64,000 bases of DNA from Variibacter gotjawalensis (GCF_002355335.1 NZ_AP014946.1:2061501-2125500); one strand, 5' to 3'. Counted from the first letter of the stretch, positions 26,290 through 35,063 are shown. Numbers and translations: made by a program. The notes: generated by a model from the sequence alone, not told the origin.

Positions 26290-27489
26290 TCAACGCGTGT
26301 CTCGGGCCGGCAACTTTGTTGCCAGTGCAAAAGCGAGCTGGCAGGTGACCAAGGCAACCAGCGCCGTCGATGCTGTTGCCCATTCTGCGCCAACCCGGTC
26401 GCCCAGCAAACCAAAAATGATTGGGAAGAGCGCGCCGGATCCTATTGTCCCGGTGTAGAAAACCGCGAAGGCGTGCTCTGCCTGATCAGACTGCGTCAGG
26501 TCCGGTACAGTTCCGTAAAGGACGGACGACGTGCCGTTCAACATCAAACCAAGCAGTGGCAGCAGGACGAATAGCGGGAGCAAAGGCAGAACGATCGCCG
26601 CGATGATCAAAATAGCTGTCGCAACCTCGGTGATGAGGACGGTCGCTAAAAGCCCGTACCGCGCGCCGAGCCAACCGCAAGCGAATTTACCCGCTGCCCC
26701 GCCCAGAAAAACCAATGACAGCGCCGTTCCAATGGCAGGCAGCGACGCGCCTTTCGACGTCAGCAAAAACGGCAGAAACGTCAGCAATCCCATCCGGACG
26801 CCGGTATCAAGAACACCGATAGCAAACAGCAATTTGAAACCGGTGTTGAATCTGACGATAGGGGTCTTCTGCTTCGATTGCGCTCGAGCCATCAGAATTG
26901 GTGGCATGACGAAAAAAATGATCGCGGCGACAATGACGCCGAGCGCAGCAAGAAGCCAGAGCGCGCCGCGCCAAGGCATCAGCGTAAAAAGGAGCGAGGC
27001 GAGCGCCGGAATGGCAGCTTTGCCGAGATCGCCGGTGAAATTATAAGTCCCGAGTGGGCCGCGTGACTGCTTGCCATACGCGCGGGAGACAGCAGCCGAC
27101 GCGATCGGATGTTGGGTGCTCGAACCAGCGCCGGAGACCGTTAATGCAATGCAGAGACCGATCAGGCTGCCTGTCATCCCGGCAATCGCATAGCCGATAG
27201 CGGCGCAAGCGGTTCCCACTGCCAGAACGGCTCGACCATCGATCCGCTGTGCCAATCGTCCAGCCGGGACCTGTAGACCTGCCAGCGCTCCAGCATAAAG
27301 ACTGCGAAGTGCTGCGAGCGCGCCGAAGCCCAAGCCAAATTCGGTTTGCCAGACCGGCAGCAGGACGTAGATGAGGTCTGTATAACCGTCATGCAAAGCA
27401 TGAGCTACACCTGCAACCGATAGTGTACGACGCGCTGAAGCCTTGTTTTCCGGCGGTAAAGTTGGGTCTTTGATTGGCCGTTCGAGCAT
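26290..27489 (-). CDS. MFS transporter (fosmidomycin-resistance-like)
   Basis: A 399-residue major facilitator with about 12 hydrophobic segments. The N-terminus GVAHALHDGYTDLIYVLLPV resembles the fosmidomycin-resistance (Fsr) branch, followed by AGRLAQRIDGRAVLAVG and ASAAVSRAYGKQSRGPLG. ATG 27489 is chosen (MLERPIKDP); an earlier in-frame ATG would add a basic, unconserved leader. No strong Shine-Dalgarno. It is probably a drug or metabolite exporter. The secreted protein gene follows by eight bases. Confidence 0.82.
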   Translation of the reverse strand: MLERPIKDPTLPPENKASARRTLSVAGVAHALHDGYTDLIYVLLPVWQTEFGLGFGALAALRSLYAGALAGLQVPAGRLAQRIDGRAVLAVGTACAAIGYAIAGMTGSLIGLCIALTVSGAGSSTQHPIASAAVSRAYGKQSRGPLGTYNFTGDLGKAAIPALASLLFTLMPWRGALWLLAALGVIVAAIIFFVMPPILMARAQSKQKTPIVRFNTGFKLLFAIGVLDTGVRMGLLTFLPFLLTSKGASLPAIGTALSLVFLGGAAGKFACGWLGARYGLLATVLITEVATAILIIAAIVLPLLPLFVLLPLLGLMLNGTSSVLYGTVPDLTQSDQAEHAFAVFYTGTIGSGALFPIIFGLLGDRVGAEWATASTALVALVTCQLAFALATKLPARDTR

Positions 27490-27648
27490 GTCTAGATTTT
27501 CAGGTTGACGATCCGGTGCTGCGCCACGGTCGCAATGTCGCAAGCGTTAACTGCGTTGTCTAGTTATGTAGACATGTTCTTCTGCGCGTCATAACCTTGA
27601 ACCTTTCCGATGCGACTCACGCAGGCTTGAAAAGGTTCTCGTACGCCT

Positions 27649-28035
27649 ATGGGTAAGCGGTTTGCTGCTCTTCCGTATCGTAAGTCGAAAAACGGTGAAG
27701 CTGAGATACTGATCATCACCAGCCGGGACACCGGCCGTTGGATCATCCCTAAAGGCCGAGCTGAAAAGAACACGTCTGCACATCGTGTTGCCGCTAAGGA
27801 GGCACGTGAAGAGGCGGGTGTACTCGGTCGCATAACAAAACGGCCAGTCGGCAAGTTTCGAGATGCAGGCGGCAACGATCGCGTGACAGTCTACGCTCTC
27901 AAAGTGCGGAAGAAGCTGAAACGCTGGCTCGAGAAAGGTCAGCGCGACGCGATGTGGCTCCCGGCTCGTAAGGCCGCCCGGAAGGTGAAGGTGAAGGGCT
28001 TGCGTGCGCTTGTGCGCGGATTCTCAAAGAAATGA
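27649..28035 (+). CDS. NUDIX hydrolase
   Basis: A 128-residue NUDIX protein of the small DIPP-like type. The Nudix box is degenerate at the front: GRAEKNTSAHRVAAKEAREE followed by AGV. It keeps the catalytic Glu-x-x-Glu-Glu but has Thr where the first Glu is usual and Lys for Arg. WIIPKGRAEK and LPYRKSKNGEAEILIITSRD resemble rhizobial NUDIX hydrolases of diphosphoinositol or polyphosphate substrates. The C-terminus is very basic (ARKAARKVKVKGLRAL). A single gene, with no obvious operon. Confidence 0.85.
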   Translation: MGKRFAALPYRKSKNGEAEILIITSRDTGRWIIPKGRAEKNTSAHRVAAKEAREEAGVLGRITKRPVGKFRDAGGNDRVTVYALKVRKKLKRWLEKGQRDAMWLPARKAARKVKVKGLRALVRGFSKK

Positions 28036-28183
28036 TTGAGGCATAAAGAGTCGATGCGGTGCGCGTATTTGTCCTCGGTCTGCCGGTTTCGCTAAGACCG
28101 TCGTTCTGCTGCGCCTGGCAGGATTGCTCGCGCACAATCTCGGCATGCAGCTCCACTTCGCGAAACAGCGCCACTCCTGTCAC

Positions 28184-28906
28184 TCAGTCGCCACCACCGC
28201 CGCAGCTGCCGCCGCCACAGCTTCCACTGTCGCTGCCGCTTGAATCGCTTCCGCCCGTTTCTCCGCTGTCTCCCAGACCATCGGTGCCGCCGTCGTATGA
28301 GAAAGAAGCGAAGTCACCGCCGCATTGCGTGCCCGCGTCGCCTCGTTTCCTCAACGCGTCGCACTGTGGATGATAATAATATCCATTCGGAATTTTCAGT
28401 TTGGTGTCGAGTGCGAACAGCAACGGCAAGCGGGACGGATTATGCGCGTTGATCCCTTCTTCGCGGCAGCAATATCGCCACACGCGACGTAGTCCTGTGT
28501 TGTCTACCTTTTGGCCAAGGCGCAAGGCGACAGCCGGCGTGTGGTGCAGGAAGCCTCCGAATGCTCCTTCGCAGAAGGCCGCGTATGCTCGCGTGTACAG
28601 AATAAACTCGTGCCAAAGCTCGTCCGCCACTTGTGACGGCATCGCGACGTAGCGGCGACCTCCGTGCAGGTAAGCCAGAAAGAATTGCCGGAGACCTTGA
28701 GCGACGAGCGCGGTTTCTTTGCGCGTGAAGCTTGGATAGTGCACCGCCAATTTATCAAGTAGGCCCGGAGGCCAAGTGTAGTCGCGCAGGAAATTTTCTC
28801 GCGCAAGCTCTCGATAAGCTCGATAGGTGACCCACGCCACTACGGCGATCGCCAAGGCAAACCCAATCACGAGCAGGATAACCCAGGTTGCCGGCGACCA
28901 TTTCAT
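28184..28906 (-). CDS. Membrane-anchored glycine-rich-domain (GRDP-like) protein
   Basis: A 240-residue protein with one N-terminal membrane helix (WVILLVIGFALAIAVVAWV). A central domain contains ELWHEFILYTRAYAAFCEGA followed by FGGFLHHTP, the hallmark of glycine-rich-domain proteins (W-H, F-C and HH-x-P). The tail is low complexity: Ser/Gly/Asp, then two Cys in SCGGGSCGGGGD. TIGR04222-type membrane proteins end similarly. The start is ATG 28906. Function unknown; the tail may bind metal or be processed. Confidence 0.72.
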   Translation of the reverse strand: MKWSPATWVILLVIGFALAIAVVAWVTYRAYRELARENFLRDYTWPPGLLDKLAVHYPSFTRKETALVAQGLRQFFLAYLHGGRRYVAMPSQVADELWHEFILYTRAYAAFCEGAFGGFLHHTPAVALRLGQKVDNTGLRRVWRYCCREEGINAHNPSRLPLLFALDTKLKIPNGYYYHPQCDALRKRGDAGTQCGGDFASFSYDGGTDGLGDSGETGGSDSSGSDSGSCGGGSCGGGGD

Positions 28907-29196
28907 TGAAGAACCCGTGATAAAGTTTGGCGCGAACGATCGTCTCTTTGATTACAGCAGATTGAGAAACTGATCGCCCGGTAGCAGCCCGAATCTCGGC
29001 GAAACATTCCAAGAAATAGTTTGGACACAGCTGGTACATCGCTGGATATGACTTCTATTGCTTCAAGGACATCAGGCGGGTCGCGCGGGTCTGTTAACCG
29101 GGCGTTCACTACAGAAGCCGTCAAATCCAATTCGATTCAATTTTTAAGGATCAGAACGCCGCGATGGGGATTGGGTTGTCGATTGGGAGATCGAAG

Positions 29197-29367
29197 ATGC
29201 GCGACACCTCTGCGGAAACTGACGCCAAGCTTGCAAACGAATACCTGAAGGAAGCTCGCCAATGCGAGTACTACGCGTCATTGGCGCGTAACGCTGATCG
29301 GCAGAGTTGGATCAGTCTCGCAACGAAATGGCACCGTCTTGCGGACTACGCTGAACAGCGAGCCTAA
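29197..29367 (+). CDS. Small helical Cys/Trp-motif protein (family copy 1)
   Basis: A 56-residue protein preceded by GGGAG (ATG 29197). The core EARQCEYYASLARNADRQSW then ISLATKWHRLADYAEQ is one of five copies in this window of a module with consensus E-A-x-x-C-(E/D)-x-x-A ... W-x-x-L-A-x-x-W-(R/H)-x-x-A. It probably forms a helical hairpin. Function unknown. See also 39071-39292, 39391-39564, 40550-40762 and 41183-42019. Confidence 0.75.
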   Translation: MRDTSAETDAKLANEYLKEARQCEYYASLARNADRQSWISLATKWHRLADYAEQRA

Positions 29368-29415
29368 ACCGATATCGCCGATCGCGTCGGCCAAAATGCA
29401 ATTGGAGTTTGCTGA

Positions 29416-29658
29416 ATGACCGATGTATCGAGTCTCGAGCATAAAGCAAGACAAGCACTCAACCTGTTTCGCTCGCTTGGGCTGAAGGCAGGCAATGCCG
29501 TCTCGCCGCGCAAGGTCCTCATCGTTTGCTCCAATCACGGATGGGATGGGTTGGCGATTGCCGGCGGCTTAGAGCACGGTCTGGAGTTGGGCTGGTTCGA
29601 AGACACCGGTATGATCAAGCTGACAAAGCAGGGGTTTGCAGCCATCCAAACGGTGTAG
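29416..29658 (+). CDS. Small hypothetical protein
   Basis: An 80-residue protein (ATG 29416). LEHKARQALNLFRSLGLKAG, VLIVCSNHGWDGLAIAGGLE and HGLELGWFEDTGMIKLTKQG suggest a winged-helix-like or small alpha/beta fold, but no family is recognised. It follows the 56-residue module gene by 48 bases on the same strand. The composition and the absence of rare-codon runs argue for a real gene. Confidence 0.6.
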   Translation: MTDVSSLEHKARQALNLFRSLGLKAGNAVSPRKVLIVCSNHGWDGLAIAGGLEHGLELGWFEDTGMIKLTKQGFAAIQTV

Positions 29659-29927
29659 CGAATCGACTCTTCGTCGCGACAACACGCGGTGTGAAAGATC
29701 AGGCCCCGTCCCCGTCGAAGGCGCGGGCTTTTTTTGCGAGCCTCGGCGGGCGCTGTATCGGCCCCGAAATAAAACCGAAATTCACCCCATCTGCCGAAAT
29801 ACGCGCGCGACCGTACAGACCACGGAGCAAATCGGCGCGTATGTTGGAACATCACCGGCCGATAGACGCTCAGGCGCCGGTGACTGAGAGACACTGCAGC
29901 GCTCCCGCCTTTCGGTGGAGTACGTTG

Positions 29928-30113
29928 ATGTCGCAAACCAAGATCATCGAATTGCGCGTGAAAGCTGCGCGAGCACTGTTGGATTCCAAAAGTCCGTTGC
30001 GGGCCGCTGAAGAGCGACGGTTGGATGAATACACGGCGCGTGTTTACCAGCAGCTGGCTGACACCTTAGAATTTGCCGACACGCATACAAAGCTTCCGCA
30101 GACCAACGCGTGA
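29928..30113 (+). CDS. Small helical hypothetical protein
   Basis: A 61-residue protein (ATG 29928 behind GGTGGAG). IELRVKAARALLDSKSPLRA and EERRLDEYTARVYQQLADTL form two probable helices. The sequence GGAAC-N16-CGCT at 29846-29870 is a weak EcfG-like element with one mismatch. It ends 16 bases before the stress promoter of the next gene. Unrecognised. Confidence 0.6.
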   Translation: MSQTKIIELRVKAARALLDSKSPLRAAEERRLDEYTARVYQQLADTLEFADTHTKLPQTNA

Positions 30114-30129
30114 GTTTCGACGACACGAT

Positions 30130-30154
30130 GGAACGCGCGGTGGCGCAGGGTGTT
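30130..30154 (+). promoter_or_regulatory. EcfG-like promoter of a microprotein gene
   Basis: GGAAC (30130-30134), 16 bases, TGTT (30151-30154): one mismatch from the EcfG consensus. It lies 26 bases before the ATG of the 24-residue microprotein. The paralogous gene at 55812 has an equivalent GGAAC element at almost the same distance. Confidence 0.55.
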
Positions 30155-30180
30155 GGCTCTCCAGCAAGAGGAGAGACACC

Positions 30181-30255
30181 ATGGGCAAAGGCCTTTTACT
30201 GTGGATGATCGGTATCCCAATTCCGGTCATTCTGATCGCGATGTTCTTGTTGTGA
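30181..30255 (+). CDS. 24-residue hydrophobic microprotein (paralogue of 55812-55889)
   Basis: A single-span membrane microprotein: MGKGLLLWMIGIPIPVILIA then a short hydrophobic end. It starts at ATG 30181 behind AAGAGGAGA. The gene at 55812 encodes a near-identical peptide (MGKGLLLWLIGIPLPIVLLI), and third-position changes between them keep the peptide. That argues strongly for real translation. The conserved Gly-Ile-Pro-x-Pro kink is the family signature. Function unknown; the EcfG-like promoter suggests a stress role. Confidence 0.75.
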   Translation: MGKGLLLWMIGIPIPVILIAMFLL

Positions 30256-30258
30256 ATG

Positions 30259-30286
30259 AAGGCCCCCTTGCGGGACCTTTATTTTT
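30259..30286 (+). terminator. Rho-independent terminator after the microprotein gene
   Basis: AAGG-c-CCC ... GGG-a-CCTT hairpin followed by TTATTTTT, starting four bases after the microprotein stop. It bounds the stress-regulated microprotein transcript. Confidence 0.6.
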
Positions 30287-30451
30287 AGATCGATAGAACT
30301 GCCGAAAACGTCGTCGGCGACGCCCTACATCGGATTTATCCCATCGACGACCCGAAAGAACCGCGACCGCATCATTCGCAACCAATTTCGGTACTCGGCA
30401 CTTGGTAGACGCCGCCGGAGGACCCGGCGTCTGAACACTAGGCCGGCGTGA

Positions 30452-32161
30452 ATGCTTCCTCGCATTGCAATTATCGGATCAGGCCCAACGGGCATCTACA
30501 CGTTGAAGGGGCTCGTCTCTTCACAGCAGCCTCTGTCGATTACGATATTCGAGATGGATGCCGATCCGGGCAGAGGCACGCCCTATCATCCTCATGTCAA
30601 CGACCGCGCAATGCTCGCAAACATCGCGAGCTTCGAGCTGCCGGCCGTTTGTGAGACACTCGTCGATTGGCTGAGCCGACAATCCGACGATGAGCTTGAG
30701 CGTTTATCCATCGCGCGCAAAAACATCGACGATCGAGAGTTTTATCCGCGCGTCGTCCTCGGTGAATATTTCCAGTCTCAGTTCCGCGCCCTGCTGGAAA
30801 CCGGCAAACACAATGGGCACGACATCGACGTCCGACCGCAGCACCGCGTCACCGATATTCGACTTCAGCCCGATGATATCGCGCTTACGGCCAAGTTGCC
30901 GAATGGCGAATTGAAGTACTACGCTTTCGGGCATGTCGTCATGGCGACGGGGCACAATCTGCCGGACGACACCGAAGTGAAGCCGGGATATTTCATATCG
31001 CCGTGGCCTGCCGCCCGACTGAAAACGATTAAGGCGGGGCCGGTCGGAATCCTCGGAACGTCGCTCAGCGCCATCGACGCGCTGGTTTCTGTTGCGACTG
31101 CACACGGCACATTCTTGCTCGACGAGTCCGGAGTGCTCCAATTTCAAATCGCCGACAGGAGCGAGGCGCTTCACATCACGATGATGTCGCGAAAGGGTCT
31201 GCTGCCGGAGGCAGACTTCTATTTCGATTTTCCGTTTGCCCCTTTGGCGTTTTGTAATGACGTAGCGATCAGCCGGCTGACGCAAGCCGGCAGCTCTCAT
31301 CTGCTGGATCAGGTGTTCGCGTTATTCAGGCAGGAATTGCTCGCCGCAGATCCGGAATATTCAGCCAAGATCGGTTTGGCGGCCCTGGATGTCGAAACTT
31401 TCGCGGAGGCCTATTTCGCGGCGCGTGCTGAGGCCGATCCGTTTGTGTGGGCGGCTTCCAATCTGGCGGAAGCCGAACACGATCGTGCGCAGCAACGCAC
31501 TGTGGCATGGCGATATGCCATCCTGCGGATGCACGAAGTGGTCGGCCGAGCCGTACGCCATCTGAACGACCACGATCTGGCACGCTTTCTCAAAAGTTTT
31601 AAAACTGTTTTCGTCGATGACTACGCGACAGTGCCGTACCAGTCGATACAACGGCTCCTGGCGCTCCGACGCGCGGACAAGGTCGATGTTTTGGCTCTCG
31701 GCGATCACTATCAGATCAAGACCCCGGACTTTGCCGGCGGCGCAGTGGTTCGTGCGCCCGGTATCCAACGAAGCTTCGATGCATTTATTGACGCGACGGG
31801 TCAGCCGTCGTTGTCCGCCGGAGATTTGCCGTTTCCGGGCCTCGTTGAGCACGGAGTGGTTGGTGAGGCCTTGACGACGGTTAGATCAAGCCTGGTTGAC
31901 GCTGAAGAGCCGCCTGCTCTGACCGCGACAGGTGGGCTTGACGTTGACCAAGCGTTTCGTCCGAAACGCACAGAAGGGATGAGCAACCAACTCTATTGCG
32001 TCGCGATCTCGTTCCTGCTTCACAAACTGCCGTTCGTCCAAGGCATACCCAGCGCAAGCGAGATGGGGCAAACTGTTTCAAGCACGATCATCGCGAGTCT
32101 TCGCGGTGATACCGCGACGGCGCCTCAGGAAGCGGCGATCACGATGCTCATCATGCCTTAA
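30452..32161 (+). CDS. FAD/NAD(P)-binding protein (PF13454 type)
   Basis: A 569-residue flavoprotein. The dinucleotide-binding N-terminus is IAIIGSGPTGIYTLKGL; a second nucleotide motif is VGILGTSLSAIDALVSV, preceded by VVMATGHNLPDD (the ATG motif). RGTPYHPHVNDRAMLANIAS is typical of the HsaF/YdhS-like FAD-NAD(P)-binding group. The family includes uncharacterised oxidoreductases and some N-hydroxylase-like proteins. Its 3' end overlaps the convergent MOSC gene by 11 bases. Confidence 0.82.
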   Translation: MLPRIAIIGSGPTGIYTLKGLVSSQQPLSITIFEMDADPGRGTPYHPHVNDRAMLANIASFELPAVCETLVDWLSRQSDDELERLSIARKNIDDREFYPRVVLGEYFQSQFRALLETGKHNGHDIDVRPQHRVTDIRLQPDDIALTAKLPNGELKYYAFGHVVMATGHNLPDDTEVKPGYFISPWPAARLKTIKAGPVGILGTSLSAIDALVSVATAHGTFLLDESGVLQFQIADRSEALHITMMSRKGLLPEADFYFDFPFAPLAFCNDVAISRLTQAGSSHLLDQVFALFRQELLAADPEYSAKIGLAALDVETFAEAYFAARAEADPFVWAASNLAEAEHDRAQQRTVAWRYAILRMHEVVGRAVRHLNDHDLARFLKSFKTVFVDDYATVPYQSIQRLLALRRADKVDVLALGDHYQIKTPDFAGGAVVRAPGIQRSFDAFIDATGQPSLSAGDLPFPGLVEHGVVGEALTTVRSSLVDAEEPPALTATGGLDVDQAFRPKRTEGMSNQLYCVAISFLLHKLPFVQGIPSASEMGQTVSSTIIASLRGDTATAPQEAAITMLIMP

Positions 32162-32900
32162 ACGAAAGAGCATCGCCGACGTTGATCTCGCCTGATCGAA
32201 CGACAGCACAATTGACGCCGAAGTTGCGCCGGTTATTACGAAGAATGCTTCGAAGGATATCCGGGTTCGCGTCCAGCCCGGGTTGAGCAACAAAGGTCAT
32301 ACCGCATCGCTTGGTTTGCTCTTCGGCAATCAACTCGACCGATGGGCCGATCTGCAATCGTTTTCCAATCCACTTATTGTCGTCAAAATGGTCATCCTGA
32401 TAAGTGGCAACAACAGCGGTTGGACGGAAACGCCGGCTCTCAATCGTTGAGCTTCCGCACAACGCTGCGAGATGCTGCATCGACCCGGTCGTCACCACAT
32501 GAACCGCTGCATGCGGGTGCCGATGCTGTGTTCTTGGGAATTTCGCATCGACGCTGCTGGGCTCGATCGCGGCGATAGCTACCGCAAATCCGAAATAATC
32601 CGTCAGGAGCTGATTGATTCCGCGATCGTGTAGCGAGACCCGATTTCCGGAAGGGAAGGTGATTTCAGGTAAGCCGGTTTCAGCGATGGCAGAAGACAGA
32701 AACAGAGCGTTTCGCCAACGCTTGTCCATTTCCGGCGCGGCGGCGAAGCCGTTCTCCTGATCGATCAACGCGAATTGGCGATCACCCTTCAAACCGGCAC
32801 AATCGAGCTTAGCGCTTGTAATCCGTTCGCCGCCAATTGAGCTGACCGGATAGCGCCAAAGTTCTAAGACGCGCCCAACCGGGTTCAAGCCATCATTCAT
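32151..32900 (-). CDS. MOSC-domain protein
   Basis: A 249-residue protein. The N-terminal beta-barrel part (LELWRYPVSSIGGERI, LKGDRQFALID) and the C-terminal MOSC domain (RRNFGVNCAVVRSGEINVGD, then ALSF) match the YcbX/YiiM-like molybdenum-cofactor sulfurase C-terminal family. A possible sulphur-carrier Cys lies in EQTKRCGMTF or GVNCAVV. These proteins take part in molybdenum-cofactor-dependent reduction or sulphur transfer. ATG 32900 is used; TTG 32903 precedes it. Convergent with the FAD protein. Confidence 0.85.
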   Translation of the reverse strand: MNDGLNPVGRVLELWRYPVSSIGGERITSAKLDCAGLKGDRQFALIDQENGFAAAPEMDKRWRNALFLSSAIAETGLPEITFPSGNRVSLHDRGINQLLTDYFGFAVAIAAIEPSSVDAKFPRTQHRHPHAAVHVVTTGSMQHLAALCGSSTIESRRFRPTAVVATYQDDHFDDNKWIGKRLQIGPSVELIAEEQTKRCGMTFVAQPGLDANPDILRSILRNNRRNFGVNCAVVRSGEINVGDALSFKA

Positions 32901-33003
32901 CAAAACCTCTGCGCGATCCGCTTCAGATGACGTGACCTTTGCCGCCAGACGTCGATGGTGGGGCTGGCTCGCAGCGAGAACAGAGGACGCAAGCGATATG
33001 AAA

Positions 33004-33031
33004 ATGGCCCCGCTTGAAGAAGCGAGGCCAT
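33004..33031 (-). terminator. Rho-independent terminator of the His-rich gene
   Basis: ATGGCC-CCGCTT ... AAGCG-GGCCAT hairpin; on the minus strand it is followed by TTTTC. It lies 14 bases after the stop of the His-rich protein gene. Confidence 0.65.
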
Positions 33032-33044
33032 TCGTTCAGCACTT

Positions 33045-33299
33045 TTAGTGGTGGTGATGGCGATGACCGCGCCGGTGCCCGTGATGATGGTGGCGATGGC
33101 CGTGACCGTGGCGATGGCTGTGGTGGCGATGACGGTGCCCGTGGCGATGGCGTCGGCTGTGGACATGCACACCGCGGGGGCCAACGTGCACGGTTTGCCC
33201 CGAGAGTTCAGTTGCCGTTGACGCTGTCGCGGGCGTCGTCGCGGCAGGCGCAAACAAGAGCGCAGCCGCGAGGGCAATACCTGAAAGCATTTTCTTCAT
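33045..33299 (-). CDS. Secreted histidine-rich small protein
   Basis: An 84-residue exported protein (MKKMLSGIALAAALLFAPAA, cleavage near TAS). VHVGPRGVHVHSRRH leads into a C-terminal half made almost wholly of His, Arg and Gly (HRHGHRHRHHSHRHGHGHRH and on to the end). Such tracts bind Ni, Zn or Cu ions, so a periplasmic metal buffer is plausible. It has its own exact EcfG promoter (33351-33376) and a terminator, so it is a monocistronic stress-regulated gene. Confidence 0.75.
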   Translation of the reverse strand: MKKMLSGIALAAALLFAPAATTPATASTATELSGQTVHVGPRGVHVHSRRHRHGHRHRHHSHRHGHGHRHHHHGHRRGHRHHHH

Positions 33300-33350
33300 T
33301 GTGTCCTTTCGAAAACTAAACTGCGCGCTCCCTACGCGCGCACCAGCAGC

Positions 33351-33376
33351 AACGGTTGCTGGAGGCTATCTGTTCC
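33351..33376 (-). promoter_or_regulatory. EcfG-type promoter of the His-rich gene
   Basis: On the minus strand GGAAC (33376-33372), 17 bases, CGTT (33354-33351): an exact consensus match, 51 bases before the His-rich gene start. Confidence 0.7.
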
Positions 33377-33561
33377 ACGATTTCCCTAAATGCTGGACCA
33401 AGCCAGCTGATCGGCTGCCGTTTCTCCGCAATCCGGTTCGAGGAGCGAAAAAAGCCGGCCAATTGCCTCGTAATTTCTTGGTGAGCTTACCCCAAGGAAC
33501 CTTACGGCAACTCGATCGCTTGACGCTCAGCCGCACACTTCCCGAACAATTTGGAGACTTC

Positions 33562-33966
33562 ATGCTGCTTCCTAAGGGAACCATCGTCGCTGTCGCTGAT
33601 GGCGAAAAATTCAATCTGTTCAGCAATACGGGCGACGAGGCCCATCCTGTTTTAGCAACAATGCCGAACGCTGATATTGAGGCTGTCAACACGGGCTCGG
33701 GCGCCAGCCACCAAAACTCATCAGCAAACCCAGACGGCGGTCGGGCCGAGGAAGACGGCTTTGCCGGCGGAATCGCTGAGCTGCTCAATAAGCGCGTCCT
33801 CGAAGGCAAAGTGTCAGATCTGGTTATCATTGCGGCGCCGCGGACGCTCGGCGAGCTTCGCAAGAGTTACCATAAAAAACTCGTCGATGTTCTCCGCGCT
33901 GAGATTGCGAAAGATCTCACCGGACATTCCATGAGCGACATCGAGAAAGCGGTCGCGGCAGCCTAG
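33562..33966 (+). CDS. Host-attachment-family protein
   Basis: A 134-residue protein: MLLPKGTIVAVADGEKFNLF, GRAEEDGFAGGIAELLNKRV, DLVIIAAPRTLGELRKSYHK and a C-terminal DLTGHSMSDIEKAV match the family annotated as host attachment protein (bacterial eRF1-like baeRF fold). ATG 33562 is preferred because TTGGAGA lies just before it; the open frame begins farther up, but that part overlaps the promoter of the divergent His-rich gene and is not protein-like. The molecular role is uncertain. Confidence 0.82.
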   Translation: MLLPKGTIVAVADGEKFNLFSNTGDEAHPVLATMPNADIEAVNTGSGASHQNSSANPDGGRAEEDGFAGGIAELLNKRVLEGKVSDLVIIAAPRTLGELRKSYHKKLVDVLRAEIAKDLTGHSMSDIEKAVAAA

Positions 33967-34000
33967 GTTGAGCGCGTTGCGATGATGGCGCTGCTCCATT

Positions 34001-34341
34001 CTATTCGGCGGCGCAATCGTTGACGGGCTGCTCAAGCTTCTCACGTCGATCGACGTTTTGTTTACTGTGATCATCCTGGTGATCATTAGCCCTGTGTCCG
34101 GATCGTGGCGTTGATCGGTCATCCGTCGCCGTTTCGCGAAAAAATGACCATCGCTTTTTTCGGCATTCGCGGCGTCGGCTCCATCCACTATTTGGCGTTT
34201 GCCATCAACAAGATCGATCGGTCGATCCTCACCGCTTATGGGCGATCGTCGGGCTGGTGAAATCGATGTCCATCCTGATGCACGGCTTAACCGTTACGCC
34301 GGTGATGCGATACTTGGATCGGACCGGATCACAGTCTCAAT
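34001..34341 (+). pseudogene. Decayed 3' end of an NhaP-type Na+/H+ antiporter
   Basis: Three phases together read as the end of a cation:proton antiporter. LFGGAIVDGLLKLLTSIDVL starts at 34001 and leads to VIILVIISPVSG. After a frame change comes MTIAFFGIRGVGSIHYLAFA then INKID. After another, IVGLVKSMSILMHGLTVTPV then MRYLDR, ending at 34341. FGIRG-x-GS-x-YYLA and HG-x-TV-TPVM are family signatures. The N-terminal two thirds are absent. A clear remnant with at least two frameshifts. Confidence 0.78.
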
Positions 34342-34425
34342 GACCGAGCGCTGACCCGGCTTGCGGAACAGAAACCGCAATCCGCGCTTTGATTGACGGG
34401 AGCGGATGGCGTTTGGAGCCGTAAA

Positions 34426-34602
34426 ATGAACGATGTAAAAGCTTTGCGCGATATCGCCAGCCGCATAGAGGCATCGGGCGAAAGCGTTCCCGATGACAGG
34501 CTAGCTGCCCGCATGGCGGAAAATGCACGAGCGCTCAGGACCGTCGCGGGCGATCTGGAGTCGGCAGTCGAAACCGGCGTCATCGCGGTCAGGCCACGCT
34601 AG
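34426..34602 (+). CDS. Small helical hypothetical protein
   Basis: A 58-residue protein (ATG 34426 behind TTGGAG). ALRDIASRIEASGESVPDDR and LAARMAENARALRTVAGDLE suggest two amphipathic helices. A GGAAC at 34365 has only a weak -10-like partner. It follows directly after the antiporter remnant. Unrecognised. Confidence 0.58.
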   Translation: MNDVKALRDIASRIEASGESVPDDRLAARMAENARALRTVAGDLESAVETGVIAVRPR

Positions 34603-34868
34603 AGGCTGCCTTGTTTCGGCGTCTCAGCCGTCGTGCGAGATAACGGAACGTACCCTTCCGCCAAGGATTGGACTCACAGCTTAAGAACCGCCGGCGCGAA
34701 ATTGCAGCGCGACTCCGAAACGTTTCATTGTTCTTCGGAACTCGTATCTCGTACCGAAGCCCGCCGTCGCACGAGGTGACGCGAACTTTTCACCTGGATG
34801 CGAGTGGGGAAACCAAACTGAAATTTGTCGGGGCTGTACCATGCCGCGTCAAACACGCGGGGTAGGCC

Positions 34869-35063
34869 TTGGATTATCTTGTCTGGACGCTTTTGGCGTT
34901 CGTTGTTTTGATCGGGCTGGCTTACGCCGCGCACCGTCGAAGGGTCAGCAAGCGACGCCCTGAGGGACTGGATTGGCCGCATGCGACTGGCACTCCAGGC
35001 CCAGCAACAGATTTGGTTGTGGTCGAGAAATCCGGTAAACGGCCTCCAGTATGTTCCGGATAA
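34869..35063 (+). CDS. Small single-span membrane protein
   Basis: A 64-residue frame starting at TTG 34869 behind GGGGTAG. The N-terminal helix LVWTLLAFVVLIGLAYAA is followed by a basic stop-transfer (HRRRVSKRRP) and a polar tail. The shape is that of a real bitopic protein, but there is no ATG start and no family is recognised. Confidence 0.5.
   Translation: MDYLVWTLLAFVVLIGLAYAAHRRRVSKRRPEGLDWPHATGTPGPATDLVVVEKSGKRPPVCSG

Noticed and set aside
33100-33180. Repetitive GGCGATG/GTGGTGATG tracts as a DNA repeat or CRISPR-like array
   Set aside because: They are the codons of the polyhistidine stretch of the secreted protein on the other strand; no spacer-repeat structure exists.
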